Part shown: positions 10,440 through 21,272 of the stretch, one piece after another
How the letters are laid out: each line of letters opens with the position of its first letter
Numbering within the stretch: position 1 is the stretch's first letter
Assembly: GCA_039602395.1 (NCBI GenBank)
Contig: JBCNJP010000006.1
Coordinates: forward strand, 44,762,428 to 44,826,427
Source: Deinandra increscens subsp. villosa
Lineage: Eukaryota; Streptophyta; Magnoliopsida; Asterales; Asteraceae
Length of the DNA: 64,000 nucleotides
Direction: 5' to 3'
Notes under the pieces: model-generated
The model's input: the letters and a program-made list of their open reading frames with translations, nothing else
Databases searched by the model: none
What the model was told of the DNA's origin: nothing
Program-made: the position numbers and the translations under genes

Positions 10440-12725
10440 TGTGTTTGACCAGTGTGTAGGTACTTCTAGAAGACCTATCAGCAATTGAAAAGTTGCTAAT
10501 GGAGGAGTATTATGTTTATCTTAATTTAAGTTTCATGATTCATCTTTTTAACCTAAAATATTTTTGAAAGCTAAAACAGATAAGTATCCGTGTTGGTTGA
10601 TCGATTTTCTTTCTTTACATTTCATTTATAGTTTAAGGGGAGAAAATTGAAGAACCCAAAATAGTGTTAATTGTTTATAAAATGAAAAATGCAAAAATAG
10701 AGTTTTTCATTTTAGGGGGAGAAAAGGCATGTTATGGGGAGAAATGCATATGGTGAAGGTGAATACATGCAACATATAAAATTTTAAGAAATTGATCATT
10801 GGGAAATAATGGTACATTGGCTTACGTATCTGACTCATGGAAAGAGTAGATGAAAAAGCCATAAGACCATTGTTTGATGTGCTTGGTAGACTCGACAAAT
10901 CAATAAGTATTCAGATGTGATATACACTAAATGCTATGCTTGATCAAGTGGATAACATCTTGAAGCGTATTTCATGAAAAACAGAAAAATGTGTGAAAAA
11001 GAAAATTGAAAAGTCAATGTGTATACATGTGTTCACTTTGCAAATATTAAAACTTGTTTGATTTTCTTTATTTTCTCAATCAATCAGACTTTCTCTGTGT
11101 AGGATCGTTATTAGTTATGAATAAACTAAAACTAAGCCCTTTACTTGCAAATATAACCCTGCGGAATTAAAGTTATATTTCACTTTACTTAAGCGATATT
11201 AAGCTCTTGTATAATGTAAATGCTTGATTTGCAGAATAGTAACAACAACGATATATCGAATATTCGGCACTATTTGCATTAACTCAAAGCTACACTATTA
11301 CAAGTGATGACCGTATATGTAAACTAAGAGATTACATGCTATATATAGTGCTGATGAGATCAATGACAGCCATTGATCTCATGCGATCTAATCTAGACCG
11401 TAAACATAAAAGTCAAATGTAAACTACCAAAAGAATAAACATCGACAATCGGAATGACTTGCGTGTTAGCAGCAACAATCTACTTTAGGAGAGCGGCTTG
11501 AATCAGATTTAGAAGCATACGAGAAGCTTTTGCAGGATTGGACTTCTGAAAAGACTTCTCAGGAAAAGTCAGGTTGAACTCTTTATCTGGTGGATAAACG
11601 AGTTCACCCGGAATATTCGCTAAGAAACAAAACTGCTTCTTTCCGCTTGAACTGCCTGTTCCGCTTGAAGTATGAATTCCGCTTCAACTTCAACTTCAGC
11701 CGGAACTAGTAAAATTGGCATTTCAACCGGTATTCTTCCAAGCTCTATTTTTTCTTACACTCTGTGTATCGAAATATAAACCTGATTGTTGTTCGTTTGA
11801 GGTTCTGCTTTATTTTCTTTGGTGTTTCGTATAATTCATCAGACTTTCTCTGCATGTACGTGAGTACCGACCTGATTGTTGTTGAATTATACAACTTCAA
11901 CTTGTTTTATTTTTCTTATTTTATTAATCCGAGGCCTTATCTGCATATCAAAAGATCGATCTTAAAGTAGACTATTAACGTTCTTATTTCTTTTTGCATG
12001 AAACACAGTTGATGATATCATGAATACAATACACTATGTGATAATTACAAGTATAATCACACAAGAAAGATAAAATGTCTGAATATGTTTGATAGTGTGG
12101 GGTACACTGGTCAAAGTAAATTAATATTACCTTAATATATCTAGATGTTATGAGAATGATTCTGCATGAGTTTAAGATGGACAAATTATACCAGCAATCA
12201 ACATGGCTTGTGAGCTTCAATTAGTGGAAATTGAAGTGTAGTTCAATGCGTTATGTTCAATATGATCCCAGATAGTGATCTTTCTAAAACCAAAAATAGA
12301 GTTTGATTTGGTATAGCAATTTCATTTCATTTCAGAAAATACAAAAAGATTTTCAGTGTGTTTTAGCATAAGTTTGAAAATCAAAAAGATTTTAGGTTTG
12401 TTTTGATATAAACTCTCTAAAAGCCAAAATATTTTGTTTCTGCTTTGTTTTCGATCTGATCGACACGGGATACGTATCATATTTCAAAATCCATATCTTG
12501 GAGTCTCAAAGAGACATTTTGCGCCAAGATTATTTATGATTGGACATGTACTAAAGTGAAAGAGAATATCACAACTTCAAGTCTTCTAAAGTTGTTGATA
12601 ATGATGAAACACATTGTGCATCGTCAAGTATTCAAGATCAGACTAACCATCAAGTTGAAGGGGAGTTTAATTGAATATACAAGTCTATGGGATGAACCAG
12701 ATGCAACACACGTCGAGGGGAAGTT
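10440..12725 (+). other. Noncoding 3' module of element G, split by a solo LTR
   Basis: Same block order as in element B. Internal purine tracts AAGGGGAGA (near 10634) and AGGGGGAGA (near 10717), the TTGGCTTA/AAAAGCCA hairpin (about 10817-10862), stem-loop 1 split by an inserted LTR at 11098-11759, stem-loop 2 at 11829-11892 (GTATAATTCA/TGAATTATAC, capped GTAC-GTGA-GTAC), stem-loop 3 at about 11922-11979 (weakened). The polypurine tract GAGGGGAAG (12715-12723) abuts the LTR. No gene seen. Confidence 0.7.
11098..11759 (-). mobile_element. Solo LTR inserted in stem-loop 1 of element G
   Basis: A 662-bp insert flanked by a perfect 5-bp duplication CTCTG (11093-11097 and 11760-11764), starting TGTAGGATCG and ending TTTCTTACA. 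These are TG...CA ends with a short inverted terminus TGTARGA. Removing it restores the stem-loop seen in other copies. Length, ends and TSD fit a solo LTR left by recombination. On the minus strand the word AAGCGGAA is iterated (11640-11720) upstream of a TATATATA stretch at 11341-11348, so the LTR probably reads on the minus strand. No coding capacity. Confidence 0.75.
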
Positions 12726-13109
12726 TGTTAGAGCATAATTGGTTCGTCGTGTGAAGTGTCTGAACAAGTCGAAGATGCAAAAGGTGTTGCCCACGAAGTG
12801 AGCCACGAACTCACAGTTCGTGACCCCATGAAGTGGACACGAAGTCAAACTTTGTGACTCCATGAAGTGGCACTTCGTGGGAGTCCTAGTTCGTGGAGAG
12901 TATCACTAGTATAAATACTTTAAGTGCTTTGTAATCTTGATAAGAGATTTGAGTTTAAGTGTGTGTTCTGAGTGTGTTTTCTCTCTGAGAGTTGTAAGTG
13001 TTTCTCGATTGTAATTTTTCATTGTTGATCAATAAAACGATCGTTTAATTACATCTTTGTATTTGGAATAGCTAGATCGAGTAGACGATCCACCATTCTC
13101 GCATTTTCA
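12726..13109 (+). repeat. 3' LTR of element G
   Basis: 384 bp, TGTTAGAGCA to GCATTTTCA, with TATAAATA at 12910-12917. Upstream of the TATA box CACGAA/TTCGTG words recur (12786-12896). CACACG at 12707-12712 pairs with CGTGTG at 12748-12753, bracketing the polypurine tract. The 5' LTR is outside the window. Confidence 0.8.
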
Positions 13110-13239
13110 ACTTTGTTACCACTTGAGTTTTCAGGTACCGATGACCCGCTTGGCTTATTACTTTTTTAATATTGCTTTTGATAGCCTTGATTGTTGCCAC
13201 CTTAGAAATTTCCTTGATTTGCATAAGATTGACGAGGTG
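13110..13239 (-). pseudogene. Athila/Tat-like gag, C-terminal fragment
   Basis: On the minus strand it reads an Asn/Gly/Gln-rich tail (RQSYANQGNF, then NNQGYQKQY) with stops. It continues the gag at 23887-25655 once element H and its AGGTG duplication are removed. Its other end is cut by the end of element G at 13109. Confidence 0.5.
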
Positions 13240-15853
13240 TGTGACACCCGAGAACTCCAAGGTTAACTTCCGTTAGACAAACTCCGTTAGTTACGTTATA
13301 AGTGTTAACTTAGTAACTAATGCTTAACTAGGCCGAATACGTCCACGTCCCTTGGTTGATCACCGAACCCGTCCATATGCGTTATGTGTTTATTTAGTTA
13401 TTGTCATTATGTGCAATGTGATTTGAACGCATGATTTAATATTATTAATAGCATGACAAATTGTAAACTCTTGATTATGTGACAAATTGTATGTTTTTGG
13501 TTGCCGGCGAAACTACCGAGCGAAACTACAGATTCGCCCGGTAGCTAGCCAAGCTGTTCGGATTACACGACATCAGAGCCAGTTTCGCCTGGCCAGCGAA
13601 ACTGCCAGCGAAACTAGGCCCTGATATATAATATCCTAATAAACCCTAGTTTTTCCCATTTGCCTCTTTTACACAAAACACACACACTCTCCATCTTTTC
13701 TCCTGGAAATCTGGTCAGCCGAGAATCACACCGAGCCATCGAGATCTCAGCCCCGAACCATCATCCATTGATCTTGGAGATCGAACCGTGAGTTCCAAAA
13801 ACCATTTCTATGCCTTATTCTATGTGTTTTCTTAAAAAGCATGCTTAGATCTTCATAGAATCACTTGATCTTCTGATATGATGCTTAGGGATGCTAGATC
13901 TATCATAAAGTCAGTAACTTTACGTGTGAAATCAAACCATAATGAGGATTTATGCTAGATTAGGTCATTTTAGGTTTAAAATGCATTTTTGGTGATTTGA
14001 TGATAAAAATCCATGTTTAAGGTGTTAAAACTTGTTGTTTGATGTTGGTAAATGATTATGCATGCTAGATATTGAATTACATGAAGTATGGAAGCTGTTA
14101 GGTTGATTTTTAGGCTGATTTGTGAGTTTTTCGCGACCAGCGACACTGTACTGTTCTCTGGGCGAAATTACTTAGCGAAATTATGTATATCTTCATCCAG
14201 CGATACTATGGAGCGAAACTGTAGTGTCGCCGGGTAAACCAACCAGACCTGTTCGAACGAAACTACCGAGCGAAATTCCCTGAACGAAAGTTCAAACCAG
14301 TTTCAAGCAAAACTAGGCTAGCGAAACTGCCTAAGCAGTTTCGGGCGAAACTAGCCTAGCGAAACTGTGTCATCGGGTATTCCCTAGCGAAAATGCTGCC
14401 CGTGCACATAGCGAAACTGTGTAGCGACACTGTCTAGCGAAACTATGATCTGACCAAACTCAAACTTGTGCAACTAACTTGAATGCTATGCCATGACTTA
14501 CATGATTATACAATAATGAAACATGCTTTGATTTCTGTGTTATGTGAACCCTTGTTTATGCATCAGCCATCGGTGTCGTGTGTCGGTATGTCGTGTCGTA
14601 GTCCCAACGTACTATGTTATGGGCCATAGTGACGTTAAGTTAAACATTAGACACAAAACTAATACTTAAGACCTAAACGTGTTCTTAGGTCTACGATGAG
14701 CAAACAATACTTGGATTACTTAGCAAGTGTAGCAGTGCAACCAAAGGTGAGTGTCACTAACCCATTTACCGTGAACCCGGTTGGGTCACACTGAATAACT
14801 TAATGGAAAACAATGCTGACAACCTTAAGAGTGCTATGCACCTCTCTGATGAACTTGAAAACTTAGGAGTGCTCGGCACCCACTTGATGAACTTGAGGTG
14901 TTTTATGGGAAACACTTGTGAATTACTTAAATAACTATTTCTAGAACGAAACTGTAAATATTTTCGGGATTCATGAGAACCCAAAGGAAAACCGTTTTAA
15001 TATGGCTAGTGTAGGTTAAAGTCTAAACCACATGATATCACATGATTTCTAAGGATTGCCTTATAACTGAAAAAGTCCTCAACTTAATTGTACCATTAAT
15101 TGTAAAGCGAGGGGATGTTGGGTAGATCTACTGGAGTTTGACAAACTCCGCCCCGTGGCACGGGGAGTGCACGGAGGTACAATATCAGCCTATCTGACCG
15201 TGATCCCGAGAGGACACGGGGGAGGCAAATCCGCGATGACGTAGGTCCATAAAACATGATGGCACTGCCACTACAATATTAGTCAGCTTTGGTACAAACT
15301 TCCTTAGTGCATGGAACAACGGATTAGCTACCCGCGATATCGGTTGAGCACTTTAACTTTACAGAACTAGTTCATACCCGATAACGTATGTTACGGACAT
15401 TAATATTTCTAAACCACGTTACCATGATATGGGACATTACAGAGCATTGCTTTTCACAAATAAATATTTCATAAGTATATGTTGACACGATTGTAATTAT
15501 GAGACCGGGTCACTGCATGACAAGCCCACTGTGAACTCACCAACCGTTAGGTTGACACTTGCGTGGTTTAAACTTTTGCAGATCGTTGAGGAGTATCCGG
15601 AGCGGGTTGGCATGGCACACGAAGACTTTATTTTTGGTTAAACTTAATTGGGAATTTAAAACACTGATTTGTAAAGCACGTGGTTAGTGCTAAGTCGATG
15701 TATTTTCCGCTGCGTATTTTGAGACTTTATTTTATGAAAAATAGTTGGGCTTACTCTGATTCGTTTAGTATTTGTGACTAATGGTTGTGGTCCTGGTTTG
15801 CTCGCACCCCTTAACGGTATAAACTCCGTTAGTGGTTACTTGGGGGTGTGACA
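13240..15853 (+). repeat. 5' LTR of element H
   Basis: 2614 bp, TGTGACACCC to GGGTGTGACA, near-perfect terminal inverted repeat. A TATA-like ATATATAATA lies near 13624. GCGAAACT words cluster immediately upstream (13506-13616) and again downstream (about 14130-14445), in both orientations. The central LTR (14500-15850) has no credible frame. Confidence 0.93.
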
Positions 15854-15856
15854 GAT

Positions 15857-15869
15857 TGGTATCAGAGCC
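15857..15869 (+). promoter_or_regulatory. Primer-binding site of element H
   Basis: TGGTATCAGAGCC, three bases after the 5' LTR; complementary to initiator Met tRNA. Confidence 0.92.
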
Positions 15870-16406
15870 ATAGGTTGCAGAGAACTGGAATCACTTTTGA
15901 AAAACGATTTGGAAACTGCAACTTGAAAACCTTAGTTACAAACGAACAAACAAATTCCCAAAACAAAATATTTACGTGCCAACCTGGGATACTCGCTCTG
16001 CTGTGTAAGTAAATACTTCGTACGTATGTATATATATATGTAGATATATATAGACCGTGTCTAAGTAGTCTAACGGAAAAACCTTAGGAAAAATTTCCAC
16101 ACCCGAATACGAAACGCGAACGCTAATACGTACACTATACCGGGGAAAACGACAACGAAACGATGCTACACGCTACGTCCTGATTTCTACTACGATGACT
16201 ACGCCGACGGTGACTATTATGGGAAAGCCGACTTTCGACGATAGTACTTACGATTTACGACGTTCCTCGACGACGCCTCCATTTTGCACAAAAAAAATTT
16301 TCTGGACTAATAGTGGGATAACGGGAAAATTGTTAATATACATATAATGGGATATGTATAAAGTACAACTGTGACTGAACACTGGCTACTTTAACTGTCC
16401 AGCAAG
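15870..16406 (+). other. Leader of element H
   Basis: Untranslated leader between primer site and gag ATG. Contains a short TA-rich run (about 16025-16051) and CG-containing sequence; no reading frame recognised. Confidence 0.6.
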
Positions 16407-16527
16407 ATGTCTGGAAGAGGACACGGGAGGAGCAACATTAACATGACGCCTGCACAACTACAAGCTATGATTAACGAACACGTGCAAGCCGCGGTGGCAG
16501 CCGTCCAAGCTGCATACGCCGCACAGG
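16407..16527 (+). CDS. Probable first exon / N-terminus of element H gag
   Basis: ATG at 16407 opens MSGRGHGRSNINMTPAQLQA, then a helical Ala-rich stretch ending AAYAAQG. Starts of this kind are familiar at the N-terminus of plant gypsy gag proteins. It is in the same frame as the gag-pol frame at 16641, but a TAA at 16545-16547 intervenes. A GT at 16528 and an AG at 16607-16608 would excise 81 nt containing the stop and join QG to NLHHCTFKSFMDC in frame. If unspliced, translation would give only 46 residues and gag-pol would have to start at 16641. Confidence 0.5.
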
Positions 16528-16640
16528 GTAATTATTATGCCGGTTAAGGCACAAAGCGATTATATCTTGACCTGTTTTAACTTAAAACCCGAACTATTTA
16601 TGCATCAGGAAACCTCCATCACTGCACGTTTAAGTCCTTC

Positions 16641-19600
16641 ATGGACTGCAAGCCGATGACGTTTTCCGGTGAGGAAGGAGCGGTAGGACTCCTCAGGTGG
16701 ATCGAGAAGTCTGAGAAGGTCTTCTCTATGTGCAACTGCCCTGCTGAGAGCAAAGTGAAATTTGCGACTGGTACTTTCGAAGGAGCTGCTCTCTCCTGGT
16801 GGAATGCCGAAATCCAGATGATTGGGTTAGATGCGGCTAATAACATGGAATGGGAAGCGTTTAAGGAGCTGATTATGGAGGAGTACTGTCCCCGTGACCA
16901 AGTGAAGAAGCTAGAGGGTGAATTCTTGAATCTGAAAATGATTGGGTCTGAAATCGAACAGTATACTGCACGTTACCACGAGTACGAGGTCTTGTGCCCC
17001 ACAATGGTTGGTGCTGAGTTCAAACGCATTGAGCGTTATCTGGAAGGCCTCGCGCCTCAAATCAAAGGACTAGTGACTGCCAGCAACCCCGCAACCGTGC
17101 AGCAAGCCATCCGCTTGGCTCACAAGCTTACTGATCAGGAAGTTGAGAAGGGTACACTACCTGCAAAAGCCACAGAGAAGACTGCCTTAAGTGGCAAAAG
17201 AAAAGCTGATGATGAAGCTCCTGAAAACTCCATGAACAATCAGAGTGTTGGAAACAGCACTGGGAGGTCTTATAGCTACCAAAGCCAAAACAAAAGGTCT
17301 GGGAACAACAGTGGTAACAACCGCCAGGGCGGTAGTGGTCAAAGCAACTACAAGGGTAACCTGCCAATGTGTAACAAGTGTGGAAGGCATCACGCTGGTG
17401 GTTGTAGAAAGAATTTGAGCTGTGAAAGGTGTGGCAAGAAAAGCCATGAAGCGAAGGACTGTTGGACAATTCTTCCCGAGCAACAAAACCGCCTAAGGCA
17501 AAACAACAACAACAACAATCATGGCAACAACAACTCTGGGAACAACCGTAACGGGCAAGGAAACAATCAGAACAACAATGGTGGAGCCCGTGGCTGTTTT
17601 GAATGTGGTGCTCAAGGCCACATTAAGAGGGACTGCCCGCAGTTGAGAAGACAGGGGAATGGTAATCAAGGAAACAATGGTGGGAATGGCAATGGCGGAG
17701 GAAATGGCAACGGGAATGGTGGAAATGGCAGAGGAAGAGCTTTTGTCATGGGTCAAGGTGAAGCTCGCAACGATGCCAACGTGATTAACGGTAAATTCAT
17801 CCTTAATGGTTTCTTTGCTACTGTATTGTTTGATTCTGGTGCTGAAAGAAGTTTTATTTCCACTAAGTTTGCTAAGCTAATTAATGCTAAACCGATTGCC
17901 TTAGATGCTAAGTATGTGGTAGAGCTAGCTAATGGTAAACTTCATGATACGACTCAAATAGTTAAGGACTGTAAGTTAGAACTAGCTGGCCATACATTAG
18001 GAATCGATCTTATGCCTTTCCCGATTGGTAGTTTTGATGTTATAGTAGGAATGGACTGGTTGTCTGAAAACCGAGCTAAAATTTTATGTCAAGAAAAAGT
18101 GGTTCGTATTCCACTCAAAGAAGGTGAAGTGTTAACAGTTCAGGGTGAAAAAGGTGGAACAGTCACCGGTATTATTTCGTTTCTTAAAGCTCAAAAGTGC
18201 CTTTGTAAAGGTCACTTCGCGATCCTTGCAAACGTCACCGACACGACACTTCCCGAGCGTAAAATTGACGACTACCCGATAGTTCGCGACTTCCAAGATG
18301 TATTTCCTGAAGATCTGCCTAGTTTGCCTCCATTTCGACAAGTTGAGTTTGGAATCGATTTAGCTCCTGGAGCCGCTCCGATCACACGCGCACCTTACCG
18401 TTTGGCGGTAAGCGAACTCAACGAACTCTCCGCACAACTTCAAGAGTTACTCGACAAAGGGTTTATTCGTCCAAGTTCGTCTCCATGGGGAGCACCGGTA
18501 TTGTTTGTAAAGAAGAAGGATGGAATGTTCCGTATGTGTATCGACTACCGAGAGCTTAACAAGGTTACGATCAAGAATCGGTATCCACTTCCTCGAATCG
18601 ACGATCTCTTCGACCAACTACAAGGTTCAAGCTACCTTTCAAAGATTGATCTACGGTCTGGATATCACCAACTTCGTGTTCGTGATGAGGATGTACCCAA
18701 GACTGCTTTTAGAACTCGGTATGGTCACTACGAGTTCCTGGTTATGCCATTTGGGCTAACCAATGCACCGGCCGTATTTATGGATCTGATGAATCGAGTG
18801 TGCAAGCCGTACCTTGATAAGTTTGTGATAGTTTTCATTGATGATATTTTGATCTACTCCAAGACAAAAGAAGAGCACGAGAGACATCTACGACTTATCT
18901 TGGAATTACTCCGCAAGGAACAGCTTTACGCTAAGTTTTCAAAGTGCGATTTTTGGATTCGCGAAGTCCAGTTTCTTGGACACATTGTTGATCAGAATGG
19001 AATTCATGTCGACCCAGCTAAAGTGGAAGCTATTAAGAATTGGTCTACTCCTAGAGCGCCGACCGAAATCCGACAATTTTTGGGACTTGCCGGATATTAC
19101 CGCAGATTCATCAAAGGCTTCTCGCAACTGGCTCAACCCTTAACAGCTTTAACGCACAAAGGAGTGCAATACAGATGGGGTGAAAAAGAAGAACGCGCGT
19201 TTCAAACTCTTAAGGACATGTTATGTTCAGCTCCGATTCTCGCGTTACCCGATGGGGTTGACGACTTTGTAGTTTACTGTGATGCATCCATCCAAGGACT
19301 CGGTTGCGTGTTGATGCAACGGGACAAAGTGATTGCCTATGGGTCCAGGCAACTGAAGGATACTGAGAAGAATTATACAACGCATGATTTGGAATTGGGA
19401 GCCGTTGTATTTGCACTTAAGATTTGGAGACATTACCTCTACGGAACAAAGTGCACGATATTTACCGACCACAAGAGCCTACAGCACATCTTTGAACAGA
19501 AGGACCTCAATATGCGACAACGACGGTGGGTCGAGCTACTGAATGATTATGACTTAGCGATTAAGTATCACCCGGGAAAAGCCAATGTCGTGGCTGATGC

Positions 19601-21125
19601 CTTAAGCAGAAAAGAGTACAAAAAGCCTCGACGTGTACGAGCGCTGCAACTTACCATTCACACGGGATTGCCGGATCGGATCCGCGATGCCCAACGAGAA
19701 GCCCTAAGAGAAGAAAATTTCGCAGCTGAAGCACTGCGTGGTGTAGATGGAAATTCTGAAATTAAGTCCAATGGACTCAGATATTACAATGACAGAATTT
19801 GGGTTCCTTTACTTGGAAATCTCCGTGAGCTCGTGATGGACGAGGCTCACAAATCAAGGTATTCGGTGCACCCTGGATCGGATAAAATGTACCAAGATTT
19901 GAAAAATTTGTATTGGTGGCCGAACATGAAAGCCGACATTGCGCGATATGTGGCTAAGTGTTTAACATGCTCAAGAGTTAAGATCGAGTACCAAAAGCCT
20001 TCTGGATTATTACAGCAGCCAAGGATCCCAGAATGGAAATGGGAGGATATCTCCATGGATTTTGTAACAGGATTACCTCATCGATCAAATCGACCGGATG
20101 CGATTTGGGTTATCATTGATCGTTTAACCAAGTCTGCACATTTTATCCCGATGAAGGAAAGTGATAATATGGATAAGTTAACTAAGCTGTACATTGACCG
20201 AATTGTGGCACGTCATGGAGTGCCTAAGACCATTATCTCCGATCGAGATCCTCGATTTACTTCCTGGCTGTGGCAATCTATGCAAGAATCACTAGGAACC
20301 AGACTGGATATGAGTACAGCTTACCACCCGCAGACCGATGGTCAGACGGAACGAACTATTCAGACATTGGAAGACATGCTCCGAGCTTGCGTTCTCGACT
20401 TCGGTAAAGACTGGGAGGCTCACCTTCCGTTGGTGGAGTTCTCCTACAACAACAGTTATCATTCGAGCATTGGTGCAGCACCTTTTGAAGCTCTTTATGG
20501 CAGAAAATGTAGATCGCCCGTGTGTTGGGCCGAAACGGGTGAGAAAGGACCCACCGGACCAGAAATCATTCATGATACAACGGAACGAATTATTCAAATA
20601 AGGAAACGGATAGCCGCATCGCGTGACAGACAAAAGAGCTATGCCGACAAACGCCGTAAGCCTTTGAAGTTCGAGGTAGGCGACAAGGTGCTATTGAAGG
20701 TATCCCCCTGGAAAGGAGTGATACGCTTCGGAAAGCGTGGAAAGTTGAATCCTCGCTACATCGGTCCATTTGAAATCATCGGGGAAGTAGGCCCGGTGGC
20801 CTACCGATTAAAACTCCCTGCTGAACTCGATGGAGTTCACAACGTGTTTCACGTCTCGAATTTGAAGAAATGTCTGGCTGAAGACACTGAAATAATTCCT
20901 TTGGAGGAATTGGAAATTGATGAACATCTGAGATTTATTGAGCAACCGGTAGAAATCATGGGACGCGAGGAGCAAGCCCTCAAACGTAGCAAGATTCCGA
21001 TCGTAAAGGTCCGATGGAACTCAAGGCGTGGACCTGAATATACTTGGGAACGAGAGGATCAAATGAAGAAAAAGTATCCTCACTTGTTCAAGCAAACGTC
21101 CACAGAAACTCAAGGTATGATTTAA
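16641..21125 (+). CDS. Gag-Pol polyprotein of element H (Ty3/gypsy chromovirus)
   Basis: 1494 residues, no internal stop. Gag domain about residues 1-170 (LSWWNAEI, FKELIMEEYCPRDQVKKLE). Three zinc knuckles start at C244, C261 and C319; the last two are CX2CX4HX4C. Aspartic protease DSGA at 398. Reverse transcriptase spans about 590-760 with FIDD at 732-735. RNase H has YCDAS with D881. Integrase has an HHCC-like zinc region near 1085-1130 and catalytic D1140, D1201 and E1237, with exactly 35 residues between the last two. C-terminal chromodomain-like segment about 1452-1485 (VRWNSRRGPEYTWE). Protease, RT, RNase H and integrase are processed from one precursor and copy element RNA into DNA for insertion. 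Reading may begin upstream at 16407 if an 81-nt segment is spliced. All catalytic residues I can identify are intact. Confidence 0.95.
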   Translation: MDCKPMTFSGEEGAVGLLRWIEKSEKVFSMCNCPAESKVKFATGTFEGAALSWWNAEIQMIGLDAANNMEWEAFKELIMEEYCPRDQVKKLEGEFLNLKMIGSEIEQYTARYHEYEVLCPTMVGAEFKRIERYLEGLAPQIKGLVTASNPATVQQAIRLAHKLTDQEVEKGTLPAKATEKTALSGKRKADDEAPENSMNNQSVGNSTGRSYSYQSQNKRSGNNSGNNRQGGSGQSNYKGNLPMCNKCGRHHAGGCRKNLSCERCGKKSHEAKDCWTILPEQQNRLRQNNNNNNHGNNNSGNNRNGQGNNQNNNGGARGCFECGAQGHIKRDCPQLRRQGNGNQGNNGGNGNGGGNGNGNGGNGRGRAFVMGQGEARNDANVINGKFILNGFFATVLFDSGAERSFISTKFAKLINAKPIALDAKYVVELANGKLHDTTQIVKDCKLELAGHTLGIDLMPFPIGSFDVIVGMDWLSENRAKILCQEKVVRIPLKEGEVLTVQGEKGGTVTGIISFLKAQKCLCKGHFAILANVTDTTLPERKIDDYPIVRDFQDVFPEDLPSLPPFRQVEFGIDLAPGAAPITRAPYRLAVSELNELSAQLQELLDKGFIRPSSSPWGAPVLFVKKKDGMFRMCIDYRELNKVTIKNRYPLPRIDDLFDQLQGSSYLSKIDLRSGYHQLRVRDEDVPKTAFRTRYGHYEFLVMPFGLTNAPAVFMDLMNRVCKPYLDKFVIVFIDDILIYSKTKEEHERHLRLILELLRKEQLYAKFSKCDFWIREVQFLGHIVDQNGIHVDPAKVEAIKNWSTPRAPTEIRQFLGLAGYYRRFIKGFSQLAQPLTALTHKGVQYRWGEKEERAFQTLKDMLCSAPILALPDGVDDFVVYCDASIQGLGCVLMQRDKVIAYGSRQLKDTEKNYTTHDLELGAVVFALKIWRHYLYGTKCTIFTDHKSLQHIFEQKDLNMRQRRWVELLNDYDLAIKYHPGKANVVADALSRKEYKKPRRVRALQLTIHTGLPDRIRDAQREALREENFAAEALRGVDGNSEIKSNGLRYYNDRIWVPLLGNLRELVMDEAHKSRYSVHPGSDKMYQDLKNLYWWPNMKADIARYVAKCLTCSRVKIEYQKPSGLLQQPRIPEWKWEDISMDFVTGLPHRSNRPDAIWVIIDRLTKSAHFIPMKESDNMDKLTKLYIDRIVARHGVPKTIISDRDPRFTSWLWQSMQESLGTRLDMSTAYHPQTDGQTERTIQTLEDMLRACVLDFGKDWEAHLPLVEFSYNNSYHSSIGAAPFEALYGRKCRSPVCWAETGEKGPTGPEIIHDTTERIIQIRKRIAASRDRQKSYADKRRKPLKFEVGDKVLLKVSPWKGVIRFGKRGKLNPRYIGPFEIIGEVGPVAYRLKLPAELDGVHNVFHVSNLKKCLAEDTEIIPLEELEIDEHLRFIEQPVEIMGREEQALKRSKIPIVKVRWNSRRGPEYTWEREDQMKKKYPHLFKQTSTETQGMI

Positions 21126-21272
21126 TTTTGGGGACCAAAATTCCTTTAACAGGAGGAGGATGTGGCGATCCTAAAACTTTTGCTTTCTTTCCCCAGCAAC
21201 GACAGCCGATGCTGCGAACGCTACAACACAAGAATAATTTTCGGGACGAAAATTCCAATTACAGGGGGATGA
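21124..21272 (+). promoter_or_regulatory. Duplicated hairpin and polypurine region of element H
   Basis: Two copies of an 8-bp hairpin with GGA loop, each followed by a purine run. AATTTTGG/CCAAAATT (21124-21142) precedes GGAGGAGG; AATTTTCG/CGAAAATT (21236-21254) precedes AGGGGG (21263-21267), which abuts the 3' LTR. The second is the functional polypurine tract by position. The first is followed by TGTGGCGATCC, resembling an old LTR start. Confidence 0.75.

Larger units (their letters stand above)
1712..13109 (+). mobile_element. Element G: gag-only LTR retrotransposon, host of A, B and a solo LTR
   Basis: Plus-strand element whose left part lies before the window. Visible parts are gag (1712-3799 and 9728-10439), the 3' noncoding module (10440-12725) and the 3' LTR (12726-13109). 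Element B (3800-9727) and a solo LTR (11098-11759) are inserted in it, and element A abuts its gag at 1711/1712. Reading across B joins gag sequence that is continuous in element F, which confirms the nesting. No pol domains are present. Its 3' end abuts an Athila-like gag at 13110, so G is itself inserted in that element. Confidence 0.8.

Noticed and set aside
13506..14445. GCGAAACT repeats as a CRISPR-like array
   Set aside because: Units are 8 bp, irregularly spaced, without spacers, in a plant LTR.
17128..17756. Several 90-110 codon minus-strand frames
   Set aside because: Shadows opposite the gag-pol of H, over Asn/Gly-rich codons.
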